From Celeribacter litoreus (GTDB lineage Bacteria; Pseudomonadota; Alphaproteobacteria; Rhodobacterales; Rhodobacteraceae): a stretch of 64,000 nt of DNA. The stretch spans positions 434,001 through 498,000 of the forward strand of contig NZ_JAIUFY010000005.1 in the NCBI RefSeq assembly GCF_020165855.1, given 5' to 3'. Below are positions 41,934 through 51,236 of this stretch, piece by piece. The number at the start of each line of letters is the position of its first letter. Within the stretch, counting starts at the first letter, position 1. A program made the translations under genes and the position numbers. The notes under the pieces were generated by a model. The model was not told the origin of the DNA and searched no databases. It worked only from the letters and a program-made list of their open reading frames with translations.

Positions 41934-43958
41934 ATGACAAACGCTTACCTGTCCGAGTGGGAAACCCCCTTCAATCTGCCGCCCTTCGAGGCGCTCCGTG
42001 ATGAGGATGCCAAGCCTGCAGTTGAGGCCGCGATTGAGGCTGGCCTCGCGGCGATCAAGGCCATTGCAAACGCCCCCGAGGCCCCGACTTTCGAGAACAC
42101 CATTGAGGCGATGGAAGGGGCGGATGCCCTCCTGTCCAAAGTGCTCGGCGCGTTCTACGGGATGGCTGGCGCGGATACGAATGACGCGCGCGATGCGCTC
42201 ATGCGGGAATTCTCTCCGATGCTGTCGGCCTACTCTTCGGAAATCACGGCGAACAAAGCACTCTTCGCGCGGATCGAAACGCTATGGGAAAGCCGTGACA
42301 CACTTAGCCTGACGGACGAGCAAGAGCGCGTTCTCATGCTCACCTACCGATCCTTTGTCCGGTCGGGGGCGAAACTTGAAGGCGAAGAAAAAGACCGCAT
42401 GGCCGCGATCAAATCCCGCCTTGCGAGCCTCGGGACCGAGTTCACCCAGAACCTTTTGGCCGATGAGCGTGCGTGGTTCATGGATCTTGCGGAAGAGGAC
42501 CTCGAAGGCCTGCCCCAGTTCGTCATCGATGCCGCCCGCGCGGCAGGAAAAGAAAAGGGCGCGGCAGGTCCTGTTGTCACGCTGTCCCGCTCCTTGATCG
42601 TTCCCTTCCTCCAGTTCTCTCCCCGTCGCGATCTGCGTGAAAAGGCGTTCAAGGCATGGGCGGCCCGTGGCGAGAACGGCAATGAGAATGACAACCGTGC
42701 GATTGCCGCCGAAATCCTGAAACTCCGCGAAGAGCGGGCAAAGCTCTTGGGCTATGAAAGTTTCGCTGCCTACAAGCTCGAGACCGAGATGGCGAAGACG
42801 CCGGATGCGGTGCGTGATCTTCTGATGCGCGTTTGGGAGCCTGCTAAAACCGCTGCGGAAAAGGATGCAGAGATACTCGCCGGTATGATGGCGGAGGACG
42901 GGATCAATGGCGAGTTGGAGCCGTGGGACTGGCGCTACTATTCGGCGATCCGCCGCAAGGCTGAGCATGACCTCGATGAGGCGGAGCTGAAGCCCTATCT
43001 CCAACTTGAAAAGATGATCGAAGCGTCGTTCACCTGCGCCAACCGCCTGTTCGGGCTGGAGTTCGAGCCACTGGATGTGACGACCTACCACCCCGACGCG
43101 CGGGCGTGGAATGTGACCCGTGGAGGCGAGCACATCGCGGTCTTCATCGGTGACTATTTCGCACGCGGCTCCAAACGCTCCGGCGCATGGTGCACAGCGA
43201 TGCGGAGCCAACAGAAGCTCAGTGGTGACATTCGCCCGATTGTCCTAAACGTGTGTAACTTTGCCAAACCGTCGGATGGAGAGGCCGCTTTGCTGTCCTA
43301 TGATGATGCGCGCACGTTGTTCCACGAATTCGGCCACGCCCTTCATCAGATGCTCTCTGACGTGACCTATGAGTCGATTTCCGGCACATCAGTTGCGCGC
43401 GATTTCGTCGAATTGCCGTCCCAGCTATATGAACACTGGCTGGAGGTTCCAGCCGTCCTCGAAGAGTTCGCCGTCCACGCCGAAACAGGTGAGCCGATGC
43501 CGAAAGATATGCTTGAACGTCTCCTCGCGGCTCAGACCTATGACCAAGGGTTCGCGACGGTAGAATACGTGGCCTCCGCGCTTGTCGATCTGGATTTCCA
43601 TGACGGGGATGCGCCCGCTGATCCGATGGCAGCTCAGGCAGAGACGCTCTCCCGTCTCGGGATGCCGCGCGCCATCACCATGCGCCATGCGACGCCGCAT
43701 TTTGCGCATGTCTTCTCGGGCGACGGCTACAGCTCTGGTTACTACAGCTACATGTGGTCCGAAGTGATGGATGCGGATGCGTTCGAGGCATTCGAAGAGA
43801 CCGACGCGTTCAATCCCGAGATGGCGAAACGTCTCGAGGAGAACATCCTGTCGAAAGGCGGGTCCGAAGACGCAGAGTTGCTCTATACAGCCTTCCGTGG
43901 CCGGATGCCGGGTGTTGAGGCTCTGCTCAAAGGCCGCGGGTTGCTCGCGGCAGAGTGA
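41934..43958 (+). CDS. M3-family oligopeptidase (Dcp/PrlC type)
   Basis: A 674-residue zinc metallopeptidase. The active site HEFGHALH is at about residues 464-471 (His464, Glu465, His468), with the third ligand expected in the following SFVE/DFVELPSQLYEHW segment. The first half is helical (about 1-400), as in thimet-type enzymes that degrade short peptides. It is cytoplasmic, as no signal peptide is seen. ATG 41934 has an aaggag ribosome site 7 bases upstream and matches the family start; a longer in-frame ORF runs back into the MoeB-like gene and is rejected. Confidence 0.95.
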   Translation: MTNAYLSEWETPFNLPPFEALRDEDAKPAVEAAIEAGLAAIKAIANAPEAPTFENTIEAMEGADALLSKVLGAFYGMAGADTNDARDALMREFSPMLSAYSSEITANKALFARIETLWESRDTLSLTDEQERVLMLTYRSFVRSGAKLEGEEKDRMAAIKSRLASLGTEFTQNLLADERAWFMDLAEEDLEGLPQFVIDAARAAGKEKGAAGPVVTLSRSLIVPFLQFSPRRDLREKAFKAWAARGENGNENDNRAIAAEILKLREERAKLLGYESFAAYKLETEMAKTPDAVRDLLMRVWEPAKTAAEKDAEILAGMMAEDGINGELEPWDWRYYSAIRRKAEHDLDEAELKPYLQLEKMIEASFTCANRLFGLEFEPLDVTTYHPDARAWNVTRGGEHIAVFIGDYFARGSKRSGAWCTAMRSQQKLSGDIRPIVLNVCNFAKPSDGEAALLSYDDARTLFHEFGHALHQMLSDVTYESISGTSVARDFVELPSQLYEHWLEVPAVLEEFAVHAETGEPMPKDMLERLLAAQTYDQGFATVEYVASALVDLDFHDGDAPADPMAAQAETLSRLGMPRAITMRHATPHFAHVFSGDGYSSGYYSYMWSEVMDADAFEAFEETDAFNPEMAKRLEENILSKGGSEDAELLYTAFRGRMPGVEALLKGRGLLAAE

Positions 43959-43986
43959 ATGCTCTCTGTGAAACCGGGGGAGGCGG

Positions 43987-44865
43987 TTAGTCCGCCTCGC
44001 CTGCAACATCCTTATGGATGATCACATCGGCGATTGGATATTCTGCGAGAATGCGCCGTTTGAGGTCTGCAGAGATCGCATGCGCCTCACGCAGGGTTTG
44101 ATCCCCGTTCACCTCGATGTGGATGTTGATGAACGGCTTTGCGCCCGCCATCCGTGTCTTGAGGTCGTGGTAGGCGTAAACACCGTCCTGCGTTTTTGCC
44201 ATCCGCTCGACCATCTCCACAATCTCGTCCGGAGCCGCGCGGTCCATGAGCGCGTCCCACGCCGATTTGCCGATGTTGATCGCGCCTATGACGAGGATGG
44301 CTGCTGCACCCAAGGCCACGACACTGTCGAGCTGGTTCCATCCGAACGCGGTCGAGGCGAACAGCGCGAGAATTGCGCCGAGGTTCGGAATGAGGTCGCC
44401 GAGATAGTGCAGGCTGTCGGCCGCGACGACTTTGGAGCCCGTCTTACCCGAAACATGTCGCTGCCACAGAACTAGCGCCACAGTCAGGACAATAGATAGA
44501 ACCATAACGCCAATGCCGACCCCTTCAGACGCAATCTCGGGCGCAGCGGGGGAGAAGAGGCGTCGGACCGAAGTGACGCTGATTACGCCGGCCGAGACGA
44601 TCAGAAAGGCGGATTGTGCGAGGGCTGCAAGGTCTTCGGCAGAGGTATGGCCGAACGCATGGTCGTCATCCGGTGGCCGAGACGCATACCAGATTGCCAT
44701 GAGGCCGCCCGAGGCGACGAGCAAATCCATGACGCTATCCGCGAGGGAGGCTGCAATCGACATCGACCCTGTCAGGGAAACAGCCCAGATTTTGGCAATC
44801 ACCAAGATCAGGGCGACCGAGACGGAAGCAATGCCCGCAGAAAGGTTTAGATGAGTGTCGCGCAT
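43987..44865 (-). CDS. Cation diffusion facilitator family transporter
   Basis: A 292-residue inner-membrane exporter of divalent metals (Zn, Fe, Mn or similar). Six hydrophobic segments fill the first 200 residues, with the metal-site aspartates in SLADSVMDLLVASGG (helix II) and HYLGDLIPNLGAI (helix V). The histidine pair seen in some Zn-specific members appears partly altered: HAFGHTSAEDLAAL. A C-terminal cytoplasmic domain (about 210-292) follows. FieF-type by similarity, though metal is uncertain. It is a single gene on the minus strand. Confidence 0.92.
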   Translation of the reverse strand: MRDTHLNLSAGIASVSVALILVIAKIWAVSLTGSMSIAASLADSVMDLLVASGGLMAIWYASRPPDDDHAFGHTSAEDLAALAQSAFLIVSAGVISVTSVRRLFSPAAPEIASEGVGIGVMVLSIVLTVALVLWQRHVSGKTGSKVVAADSLHYLGDLIPNLGAILALFASTAFGWNQLDSVVALGAAAILVIGAINIGKSAWDALMDRAAPDEIVEMVERMAKTQDGVYAYHDLKTRMAGAKPFINIHIEVNGDQTLREAHAISADLKRRILAEYPIADVIIHKDVAGEAD

Positions 44866-44959
44866 ATTTGCGGATTACCCGCTCAGTGGATTGACGTCTA
44901 CCGTTTGCATGTCAAATCTCCGCCTGCAAACCGACTATGCAAAAAATGAAACAGCTCGG

Positions 44960-45511
44960 TTATTCGAGTATTTCATCAGAGCGGACGCCCCAGATGCCCG
45001 ATTTGAGCACCCAGCCTTTGTAGCCTTCGGCGCTCACGCGGCACCATGAGATGTCGCATTCGAGCACACGCAGGATGGCGTTTTGCTCCGCCTGCGCAAC
45101 GAGGCGCGAGGTCGTGTCCGCGCGCGAAAACAGGTCGATGGTCTCTTCAGTGACGAGGGCGGTACGCACCCCAGAAATCAGGGAGAAGTGAACCCATCCG
45201 GTGGCCGCGTCGATATCCCGAACGCGACGCCAGTGACCGAACTCGGCAATCACTTCGAGCGGGTAGCCCGGTCTCGTGAACACCCAGTCGATTCTGTGCG
45301 AGAGGGACGGGCCGCGTCGGATGTTCGCCTCACTCGCTTTGAGAGAGACGTAGCGAGGCAGGGGGAGATTCGTGACCGGCCCGCGCGCAGGCGATGTGGT
45401 CTCTTGGGCAGATGCGCTCATCAGGAGGGATGCGCCTAGTGCAAGCCCCGCGCTCAGGGCGCAAAGATGCTTCAGGCCTCCTCGGGCCGCTCGAAGAACA
45501 CGTCTCACCAT
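44960..45511 (-). CDS. Exported SH3-like domain protein
   Basis: A 183-residue protein with a signal peptide (a basic start then LCALSAGLALGASLLMSASAQ). The mature part carries bacterial SH3-like repeats: SLKASEANIRRGPS with IDWVFTRPGYPLEVIAEFGHWRRVRD, then GWVHFSLI; a second unit ends with WCRVSAEGYKGWVLKSGIWG. Such domains often bind cell-wall material. It is probably periplasmic. ATG 45511 is preferred to TTG 45517. The divergent hydroxyacid dehydrogenase starts 145 bases away. Confidence 0.8.
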   Translation of the reverse strand: MVRRVLRAARGGLKHLCALSAGLALGASLLMSASAQETTSPARGPVTNLPLPRYVSLKASEANIRRGPSLSHRIDWVFTRPGYPLEVIAEFGHWRRVRDIDAATGWVHFSLISGVRTALVTEETIDLFSRADTTSRLVAQAEQNAILRVLECDISWCRVSAEGYKGWVLKSGIWGVRSDEILE

Positions 45512-45655
45512 TTCCAACCTTGATCTGCTCGAAGTCGCCTGCTGGTCTCCGTGATTGATTTATATGTCGAAGACCTGTGCCAAGTATCCTTTACGGCTTG
45601 CTCCTATGCAATCGGGTTTGCAAATATGGCACTGAAAAATGCGAGAGGGAGTGGC

Positions 45656-46633
45656 ATGGAGCGCAAACGGCTCAAGGTTGTGATCACGCGAGCTTTGCCG
45701 CGCGAGGTCGAGACGCGGATGCAGGAGCTCTTCGACGTGGAGCTGAACGCGGAGGACAAGAAACTCGATCGGGCGGATCTGATTGCAGCGATGCAAAAGG
45801 CCGATGTCCTTGTGCCATGTATCACCGACCAAATCGACGCCGATATGATCTCAGAGGCTGGTGGGCGGCTCAAACTCATCGCGAACTACGGAGTTGGGAT
45901 TGAGCATATCGACATCGCCGCTGCGCGTGCCCGAGGTATTCAGGTCTCCAACACGCCGGGGGTTGTGGCCGAAGATACGGCGGATATGGCGATCGCGCTC
46001 ATGCTCGCAGTAATGCGGCGGATGCCGGAGGGAGATCAGCTCATGCAGCGCGGCGATTGGACCGGCTGGGCACCGACGGCGTTTCTCGGGCAGCGTGTGA
46101 ACGGAAAAACACTCGGTATTTTGGGGATGGGGCGGATCGGACAGGCTGTTGCGCGGCGCGCGCGCGCCTTCGGGTTGAACGTCCTCTACAACAATCGCCG
46201 CCGTCTCCACGAAGAGACGGAGGCGGACTTGGGCATCACCTGGTTCGAGAGCCTCGATCAGATGCTGTCGCGGATTGATATCCTTTCGATCAATACTCCG
46301 CACACGCCGGCCACCTATCACCTGATCAATGCGCGTCGCCTCAAGTTGATGAAGCCGACGTCCGTCATCGTGAATACCTCTCGGGGCGAAGTGGTCGACG
46401 AGAACGCGTTAACCCGTGGTCTTCGGGCAGGGGAAATCGGTGGTGCTGGGCTCGATGTGTTCGAGCGCGGACACCAGATCAACCCGCGTTTGCGCGATCT
46501 GCCGAATGTGGTCCTCCTGCCGCATATGGGCTCTGCGACGGTCGAGGGCCGCAGAGAGATGGGCGAGCGTGTTCTATTGAATATCTGTAACTTCGCTGAC
46601 GGAGTAAGCCCCCCCGATATGGTCCTCCCCTGA
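45656..46633 (+). CDS. D-2-hydroxyacid dehydrogenase (glyoxylate/hydroxypyruvate reductase type)
   Basis: A 325-residue NAD(P)-dependent dehydrogenase. The cofactor loop is LGILGMGRIGQAVARRARAF (about residues 154-173). Catalytic residues are the arginine in NTSRGEVVDE, a glutamate in the GLDVFE stretch and the histidine in LLPHMGSAT, the usual R-E-H triad. The N-terminal domain holds LIANYGVGIEHIDI, the substrate region. Close relatives reduce glyoxylate or hydroxypyruvate, or oxidise D-glycerate; the substrate is not proven. ATG 45656 follows a gaggga ribosome site. Its 3' end overlaps the convergent ClpP-like gene by 60 bases. Confidence 0.9.
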   Translation: MERKRLKVVITRALPREVETRMQELFDVELNAEDKKLDRADLIAAMQKADVLVPCITDQIDADMISEAGGRLKLIANYGVGIEHIDIAAARARGIQVSNTPGVVAEDTADMAIALMLAVMRRMPEGDQLMQRGDWTGWAPTAFLGQRVNGKTLGILGMGRIGQAVARRARAFGLNVLYNNRRRLHEETEADLGITWFESLDQMLSRIDILSINTPHTPATYHLINARRLKLMKPTSVIVNTSRGEVVDENALTRGLRAGEIGGAGLDVFERGHQINPRLRDLPNVVLLPHMGSATVEGRREMGERVLLNICNFADGVSPPDMVLP

Positions 46634-47152
46634 GGGCATCTCGGCGCGCGGTGGAGCTGGCCAGTCATCGCAATTTTCCACGCCGAACGAAATGAGGGTG
46701 GAACCACTCAGCATCAGCGGTGCGCCATGCTGATACCGTGCTTTTTTGAGATACCACGCCTTAACCTCAGGCGGATAGAAATTCGAAATGTAGACCGACC
46801 ACTCGTCGAGTTCTTCTTCAGTAAGTTTTTGGCCATATGCCGGTTCGGGTGCATGGAAGCCAAAGTGCGCTTTCGGTGCGACACAAACCTCCTCCATTGC
46901 GAGATAGAGAGTGCAACTCGAGAGGCAATACGGGCCTAGCAGCATCACTTTCGTTTCTTTGCTGCTCAGCTCTCGCAGTTTTTCAACGCGGCTCACGACG
47001 TTGCCCCCTAAGTCATTGCGAACGACGAGAACATCAGCCTTTGGTTTCATCGAACGCTCTGGTGGAAGGGCCGCATAAAGCGCTGCCACATTCATGAGCA
47101 TGACGGTGATAGCCACCGCTCTCGTGAAGATCTTAATTTTCGTGTATTTCAT
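46574..47152 (-). CDS. Exported ClpP-fold serine protease-like protein
   Basis: A 192-residue protein with an N-terminal signal peptide (about 1-28). The segment GPYCLSSCTLYLAMEEVCVAPKA in part, then FGFHAPE, resembles ClpP, where the catalytic Ser sits in a GxASMG helix and the His about 25 residues later. Here Ser79 (or Ser78) and His100 could be the dyad; an aspartate of the triad is not obvious. The cysteines C76, C80 and C90 may pair. I recall similar exported proteins in Rhodobacteraceae; function unknown. The flanking DNA is less GC-rich than the neighbours. Confidence 0.7.
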   Translation of the reverse strand: MKYTKIKIFTRAVAITVMLMNVAALYAALPPERSMKPKADVLVVRNDLGGNVVSRVEKLRELSSKETKVMLLGPYCLSSCTLYLAMEEVCVAPKAHFGFHAPEPAYGQKLTEEELDEWSVYISNFYPPEVKAWYLKKARYQHGAPLMLSGSTLISFGVENCDDWPAPPRAEMPSGEDHIGGAYSVSEVTDIQ

Positions 47153-47164
47153 TTTTCCCCCCTT

Positions 47165-47191
47165 ACTGACGGTATCTGCGATATCGTCAGT
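47165..47191. promoter_or_regulatory. Hairpin upstream of the ClpP-like gene
   Basis: actgacg (47165-47171) pairs with cgtcagt (47185-47191), extending inward by four pairs, one of them G-T, around a 5-base loop. It is 13-39 bases upstream of the gene start, in the 242-base AT-rich gap to csbD, so it may be an operator or a leader RNA structure. Confidence 0.35.
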
Positions 47192-47394
47192 CCCCTTTAG
47201 TGCGATATGTCGCGCATCAGAAAAATCCTGCTAGGACCCGTCCAGCCTGATGCGCATCTCGGGAGGAGATGATTAAGTATATATCAAAAAAGAGAAAAAA
47301 GACAGAGCGTTTGGATGCGCTTGCTTTTGGAGGTGATGGAACCATTTTCGAGGTCGTTCGTTGACCACATGTAAGAGGCCCAAAAGGAGTGAAC

Positions 47395-47601
47395 ATGCGC
47401 TGGACTGCGATTGAAGGAAAATGGTTTCGCTTCAAAAGCAAAGCGAAACAGGAATGGTCTGAATTGACCGAAGCTGACCTCGACGAAGTCGAGGGAGACC
47501 GAGATCGTCTCGTGCAACTTGTGGCGAAAGCCTACGGCAAAACGCCGGGAGAAGCACGGATGGAGGTTTCAAGCTGGAAGGAAAGAGTCGCTGCCATCTG
47601 A
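47395..47601 (+). CDS. CsbD-family stress protein
   Basis: A 68-residue helical protein matching CsbD: MRWTAIEGKWFRFKSKAKQEW, then LTEADLDEVEGDRDRLVQL and a final helix. CsbD-like proteins are induced in stress in several bacteria; the molecular role is unknown. ATG 47395 is fixed by aaaggag 5 bases upstream, favoured over GTG 47389. Single-gene unit ending at a terminator shared with pirin. Confidence 0.88.
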   Translation: MRWTAIEGKWFRFKSKAKQEWSELTEADLDEVEGDRDRLVQLVAKAYGKTPGEARMEVSSWKERVAAI

Positions 47602-47657
47602 GCAGCGCGACTTTCGGCACGCACAGCTCCCTGTCAGAAAGATGTGACGAGATGCGC

Positions 47658-47681
47658 AAAGCGCCCCTCGCGGGGCGCTTT
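47658..47681. terminator. Bidirectional terminator between csbD-like gene and pirin gene
   Basis: A perfect 10-bp stem (aaagcgcccc 47658-47667 with ggggcgcttt 47672-47681) with a 4-base loop lies between convergent genes, with T runs on both strands. Confidence 0.88.
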
Positions 47682-47687
47682 TTACGT

Positions 47688-48605
47688 TTAGTGGTCGCGT
47701 TGATCTTTGATGAACGTGCCGTTGTTGAGATCCTGCATCGCCTGAAACAGCTCTTCGCGCGTGTTCATAACGATCGGACCGTGCCATGCGACCGGTTCCT
47801 GAATTGGCTGGCCGGAGATGAGCAAGAAACGCACGCCCTCCGGACCGGAGTTCACGACGATCTCATTTCCCGTGTCGAAATTCACGAGCGTGCGGTTGCC
47901 CGACATGTCGCGGATGTTGATCTCTTCGCCATTCACTTCTTTTTCGACGCGGACACCGTAGGGTTGCGACGCATCACGGAAAGAGGCCGACCCAGCAAAG
48001 ATGTAGGCAAAGGTGTTGGCATAGGTGTCGACCGGCAGGACCTTGCGCGTGTTCGGCGGTACGGAAATGTCGAGGTAAGTTGGATCGGCCGCAATGCCGT
48101 CCACCGGCCCGCGTTTACCCCAGAAGCTCCCTGTGACGATCTTTACCTTCGTGCCATCGTCGTCGATGATTTCCGGAATGTCGCTGGCTCGGATGTCCTG
48201 ATAGCGCGGCGTCGTCATTTTCAGGCTCGAGGGCAGGTTGGCCCAGAGCTGGAAACCGTGCATTTGACCGTTCATATTCCCGCGTGGCATTTCCTGATGC
48301 ATGATGCCGGAACCTGCGGTCATCCACTGGACGGACCCTGCGCCGAGGACACCCTTGTTGCCAAGACTGTCTCCATGCTCGACTTCGCCGTCGAGCACGT
48401 AGGTGATTGTCTCAATGCCGCGGTGGGGATGCCACGGAAAGCCCTTTTCGAACTTCGCAGGATCGTCGTTGCGGAAATCGTCAAACAACAGGAACGGATC
48501 GAATTCGCGTGGCTTGTGGAAACCAAAGGCGCGATACAGGTGCACACCGGCACCTTCGAGTGTGTATTGGCCTTCGGACGTGGATTTAACGGGACGGAAT
48601 GTCAT
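47688..48605 (-). CDS. Pirin family protein
   Basis: A 305-residue cupin protein. The metal site is given by WHPHRGIETITYVLDGEVEHGDS (in part) and SVQWMTAGSGIMHQEMP, including the HPHRG and HQE motifs typical of pirins. A second, weaker cupin follows. Pirins have been linked to quercetin oxidation and redox roles, but the function here is unknown. It is a single gene on the minus strand, ending at the terminator shared with the csbD-like gene. Confidence 0.93.
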   Translation of the reverse strand: MTFRPVKSTSEGQYTLEGAGVHLYRAFGFHKPREFDPFLLFDDFRNDDPAKFEKGFPWHPHRGIETITYVLDGEVEHGDSLGNKGVLGAGSVQWMTAGSGIMHQEMPRGNMNGQMHGFQLWANLPSSLKMTTPRYQDIRASDIPEIIDDDGTKVKIVTGSFWGKRGPVDGIAADPTYLDISVPPNTRKVLPVDTYANTFAYIFAGSASFRDASQPYGVRVEKEVNGEEINIRDMSGNRTLVNFDTGNEIVVNSGPEGVRFLLISGQPIQEPVAWHGPIVMNTREELFQAMQDLNNGTFIKDQRDH

Positions 48606-48760
48606 GGGTGACTCCTCGTATGTGCTGTTGCCCTATGATGTGGGGATTGCCCCCTCTGCGTAAAGAGCGACGCCTGAACGGGTTCTGTGCGCCTGCGCGC
48701 AAGGGTGCCCCTGTCTGCTCAAAGATCAGAGCAGCTCATGAAGAGCATACCACACGAAGA

Positions 48761-48780
48761 AGGGCGCCCGAAGGCGCCCT
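48761..48780 (-). terminator. Hairpin at the end of panB-panC
   Basis: agggcgcc (48761-48768) and ggcgccct (48773-48780) form an 8-bp stem with a 4-base loop just beyond the panB stop on the minus strand. T content after it is modest, so termination may be partial. Confidence 0.65.
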
Positions 48781-48784
48781 GAAA

Positions 48785-49603
48785 TCATTTGGTGTTGTAG
48801 ACATTGTCCGCTGTCGGGAAGGCGCGGGATTTAACGTCTTCCGCATAGTCCGCAATGGCCTCTTCGATCGCTTCACCGACCTTGCCGAATTTCTTCACAA
48901 ACTTCGGCACCCAGTCGTTCAGACCGAGCATGTCCTCCATCACGAGGATTTGCCCGTCGCAGGTTTTCGACGCGCCAATCCCGATGGTGGGAATGTCGAC
49001 GGCTTTTGTGATCTTGTCAGCGAGCGGTTCGACAACCCCTTCAACGACGAGCGCGAAGGCGCCTGCCTCGGTTACGGCGAGAGCGTCGTCGATGTGGAAC
49101 TGCCAATCGTCTTCGTCACGGCCCTGCGTCTTGAACCCGCCCATGATGTTCGTGGATTGCGGAGTTAGGCCGATGTGGGCCATCACAGGAATGCCACGCT
49201 CCGACAGGAACTTGATCGTCTCGGCCATGCGCGCGCCGCCTTCGAGTTTGACGGCCTGACACTGGGTCTCTTTCATGATCTTCGCAGCATTGCGGAAGGC
49301 CTGAGACGGGCTTTCCTCATAGGATCCGAAAGGCATATCCACCACAACAAGCGCACGTTTGGTTCCGCGCACCACGGCTTTTCCGTGCATGATCATCAGG
49401 TCCAAAGGCACACCAACGGTGCTCTCCATGCCATGCATCACCATCCCGAGGCTGTCGCCCACGAGTAGGAAGTCACAGTATTTCTCGGCAATGGCCGCAG
49501 TGTGGGCGTGGTAGGCCGTCAGCGACACAATCGGCTCTCCGCCCTTGCGGGCGCGGATTTGCGGCACGGTGACACGGCGGATGGTTTCGGTTTGGCTCGA
49601 CAT
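48785..49603 (-). CDS. panB: 3-methyl-2-oxobutanoate hydroxymethyltransferase
   Basis: A 272-residue enzyme of pantothenate synthesis, transferring a hydroxymethyl group from 5,10-methylene-THF to alpha-ketoisovalerate. Signatures are [31 protein letters not shown] (in part), [25 protein letters not shown] and [20 protein letters not shown] 49603 follows a gaggagg ribosome site. It is the second gene of the panC-panB unit, 38 bases after panC, and supplies the coaBC pathway. Confidence 0.96.
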   Translation of the reverse strand: MSSQTETIRRVTVPQIRARKGGEPIVSLTAYHAHTAAIAEKYCDFLLVGDSLGMVMHGMESTVGVPLDLMIMHGKAVVRGTKRALVVVDMPFGSYEESPSQAFRNAAKIMKETQCQAVKLEGGARMAETIKFLSERGIPVMAHIGLTPQSTNIMGGFKTQGRDEDDWQFHIDDALAVTEAGAFALVVEGVVEPLADKITKAVDIPTIGIGASKTCDGQILVMEDMLGLNDWVPKFVKKFGKVGEAIEEAIADYAEDVKSRAFPTADNVYNTK

Positions 49604-49641
49604 GGGTTTTCCTCCTCGGTCGCGGGGCGGTGATCCTGATA

Positions 49642-50490
49642 TCAACTCGGATCGGCGACGCGTTGGTCGATCAGTAGCACATCGCCGAAACGTGCGGCCA
49701 GAAGGATTACCACCGGTCCGGCGATCTTTCCGTCCACGGTTTCGAGTGTCGCTGCGTCACGCACATCGACGCTCTCTAACTGCGCGCGCGGTTCACGGGC
49801 GATGAAGGCGCGGATTTGCTCCTCCAACTCGACTGCGGTGCGTCCGTCGGAAGCCTCATAATCGGCGTAGGCCAGTGCTTTGTTCAGAATAAGAGCGGCT
49901 TTGCGGTCCTCGGGCGTCAGGCGCACATTTCGCGACGACATGGCCAGTCCATCCACCTCGCGAACTGTTGGGACGCCTGTTACTTCGACGGGAATGTCGA
50001 GATCGCGCACCATGGTCTTTATGACGAGAAGCTGTTGGTAATCTTTCTCACCAAAGAACGCCTTGTCCGCGCCCGTGATGTTGAAGAGTTTCGACACAAC
50101 CGTGCAGACGCCCTTGAAATGGCCGGGGCGCAGTGCGCCCATCAGAACCTTGTCGAGATCCTCGGTCAGAACGGTGGTCTGCTTTTGTGGATGATACATC
50201 TCCTCGACGGAGGGACAGAACACAGCGTCGACGCCTTCCGCTTCCAGGAGGGCGAAATCGCGGGCCTCGTCACGCGGGTAGGCGTCCAGATCAGCGGCAT
50301 CACCGAATTGGGTCGGGTTCACGAAGATTGAAGCAATGACACGATCCGCATTCGCTTTCGCTGTCCGGACAAGCGTCATATGCCCGTCGTGAAGATATCC
50401 CATCGTCGGGACAAGGCCCACGGTGAGCCCTTCGGCCTGAAACGCGCGAACGGTGTCGCGGATGTCTTTTTTGGTTCGACAGATTTTCAC
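49642..50490 (-). CDS. panC: Pantothenate synthetase
   Basis: A 282-residue enzyme joining pantoate and beta-alanine through a pantoyl-adenylate. The HIGH-like motif is [11 protein letters not shown] and the KMSKS-like part is in [27 protein letters not shown] and [11 protein letters not shown] are further signatures. The start is GTG 50490, with a gagga ribosome site 7 bases upstream, and matches the family start ([10 protein letters not shown]); a longer in-frame ORF to 50646 is not supported. It leads the panC-panB unit. Confidence 0.96.
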   Translation of the reverse strand: MKICRTKKDIRDTVRAFQAEGLTVGLVPTMGYLHDGHMTLVRTAKANADRVIASIFVNPTQFGDAADLDAYPRDEARDFALLEAEGVDAVFCPSVEEMYHPQKQTTVLTEDLDKVLMGALRPGHFKGVCTVVSKLFNITGADKAFFGEKDYQQLLVIKTMVRDLDIPVEVTGVPTVREVDGLAMSSRNVRLTPEDRKAALILNKALAYADYEASDGRTAVELEEQIRAFIAREPRAQLESVDVRDAATLETVDGKIAGPVVILLAARFGDVLLIDQRVADPS

Positions 50491-50706
50491 GGAAGGGTCC
50501 TCAAAAATGTGCTTTATGCAGGCGCGCAGATCGGTTCTTTGGGCGGAACTTACAAATTGCGTGCCGGTGGAGCAAGCAGCCACGATTTTAACACCGCGAA
50601 CAGCGGGCGGAAAAATGGTTGCGTTTTTTCCCCGTGCCATGCCCATGCCAGATTTGTTCTGTTAAAGTCAGTGAAAACTAATTTTTGATTCCGGGAGAGG
50701 GTATCC

Positions 50707-51159
50707 ATGGGGACGTTTGGAAAAACCATGAGTTTGGTCGGGTTCATAGTTGGCCTGACGATTTCAGCTCTTGTTTACGTCCAATATTCGGGCGCGCAGA
50801 CCAGTGTGATGAAGGCTGTCGCTGATAATGTAAGAGGTATGGAAACATACGATCTCATGGGGAAAGACGACACGCCTGCTCTGTCGACCGAACGTATCGC
50901 GGCACCGCCGCAGGGTTCAGAGGCACGCGTATTCGAAATTGTGCCATTCGAAGGGGCCGAGGAAGAAGAAGCTGCCGAGGCGGCTGTGATTGTTGACGAA
51001 GATGTGCTGCCGGAAGATGCGACAATCGGCGAGAAGATTTCCCACTTCTTCGAAAAAGTCAGCGTCTGGTTGTTTGGTGAAAAAGAGGAAGCGCCGCTAG
51101 AAATGAAGTGCAGCCGCAAACCTGACGGTGGCAAGGTCTGTTCTGTGTCGCGTGGGTAA
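50707..51159 (+). CDS. Membrane-anchored acidic protein of unknown function
   Basis: A 150-residue protein with an N-terminal hydrophobic helix (MSLVGFIVGLTISALVYVQY), then an acidic middle (EGAEEEEAAEAAVIVDEDVLPED) and a basic, cysteine-containing end (EMKCSRKPDGGKVCSVSRG). The N-terminus suggests inner-membrane anchoring with the rest in the periplasm. ATG 50707 has a gggagaggg ribosome site and is a good start. I do not recognise the family. It is divergent from panC and convergent with the AhpD-like gene. Confidence 0.6.
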   Translation: MGTFGKTMSLVGFIVGLTISALVYVQYSGAQTSVMKAVADNVRGMETYDLMGKDDTPALSTERIAAPPQGSEARVFEIVPFEGAEEEEAAEAAVIVDEDVLPEDATIGEKISHFFEKVSVWLFGEKEEAPLEMKCSRKPDGGKVCSVSRG

Positions 51160-51186
51160 ACGCGCTGCGAAAGGCTTCAAAAATCA

Positions 51187-51216
51187 GAACAGGCGCCCTG
51201 TAACGGGCGCCTGTTC
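51187..51216. terminator. Bidirectional terminator after the acidic protein gene
   Basis: A 12-bp perfect stem (gaacaggcgccc 51187-51198 with gggcgcctgttc 51205-51216) lies between the plus-strand acidic protein gene and the minus-strand AhpD-like gene. Confidence 0.85.
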
Positions 51217-51236
51217 CATTTTGACTGGTGGCTGGA

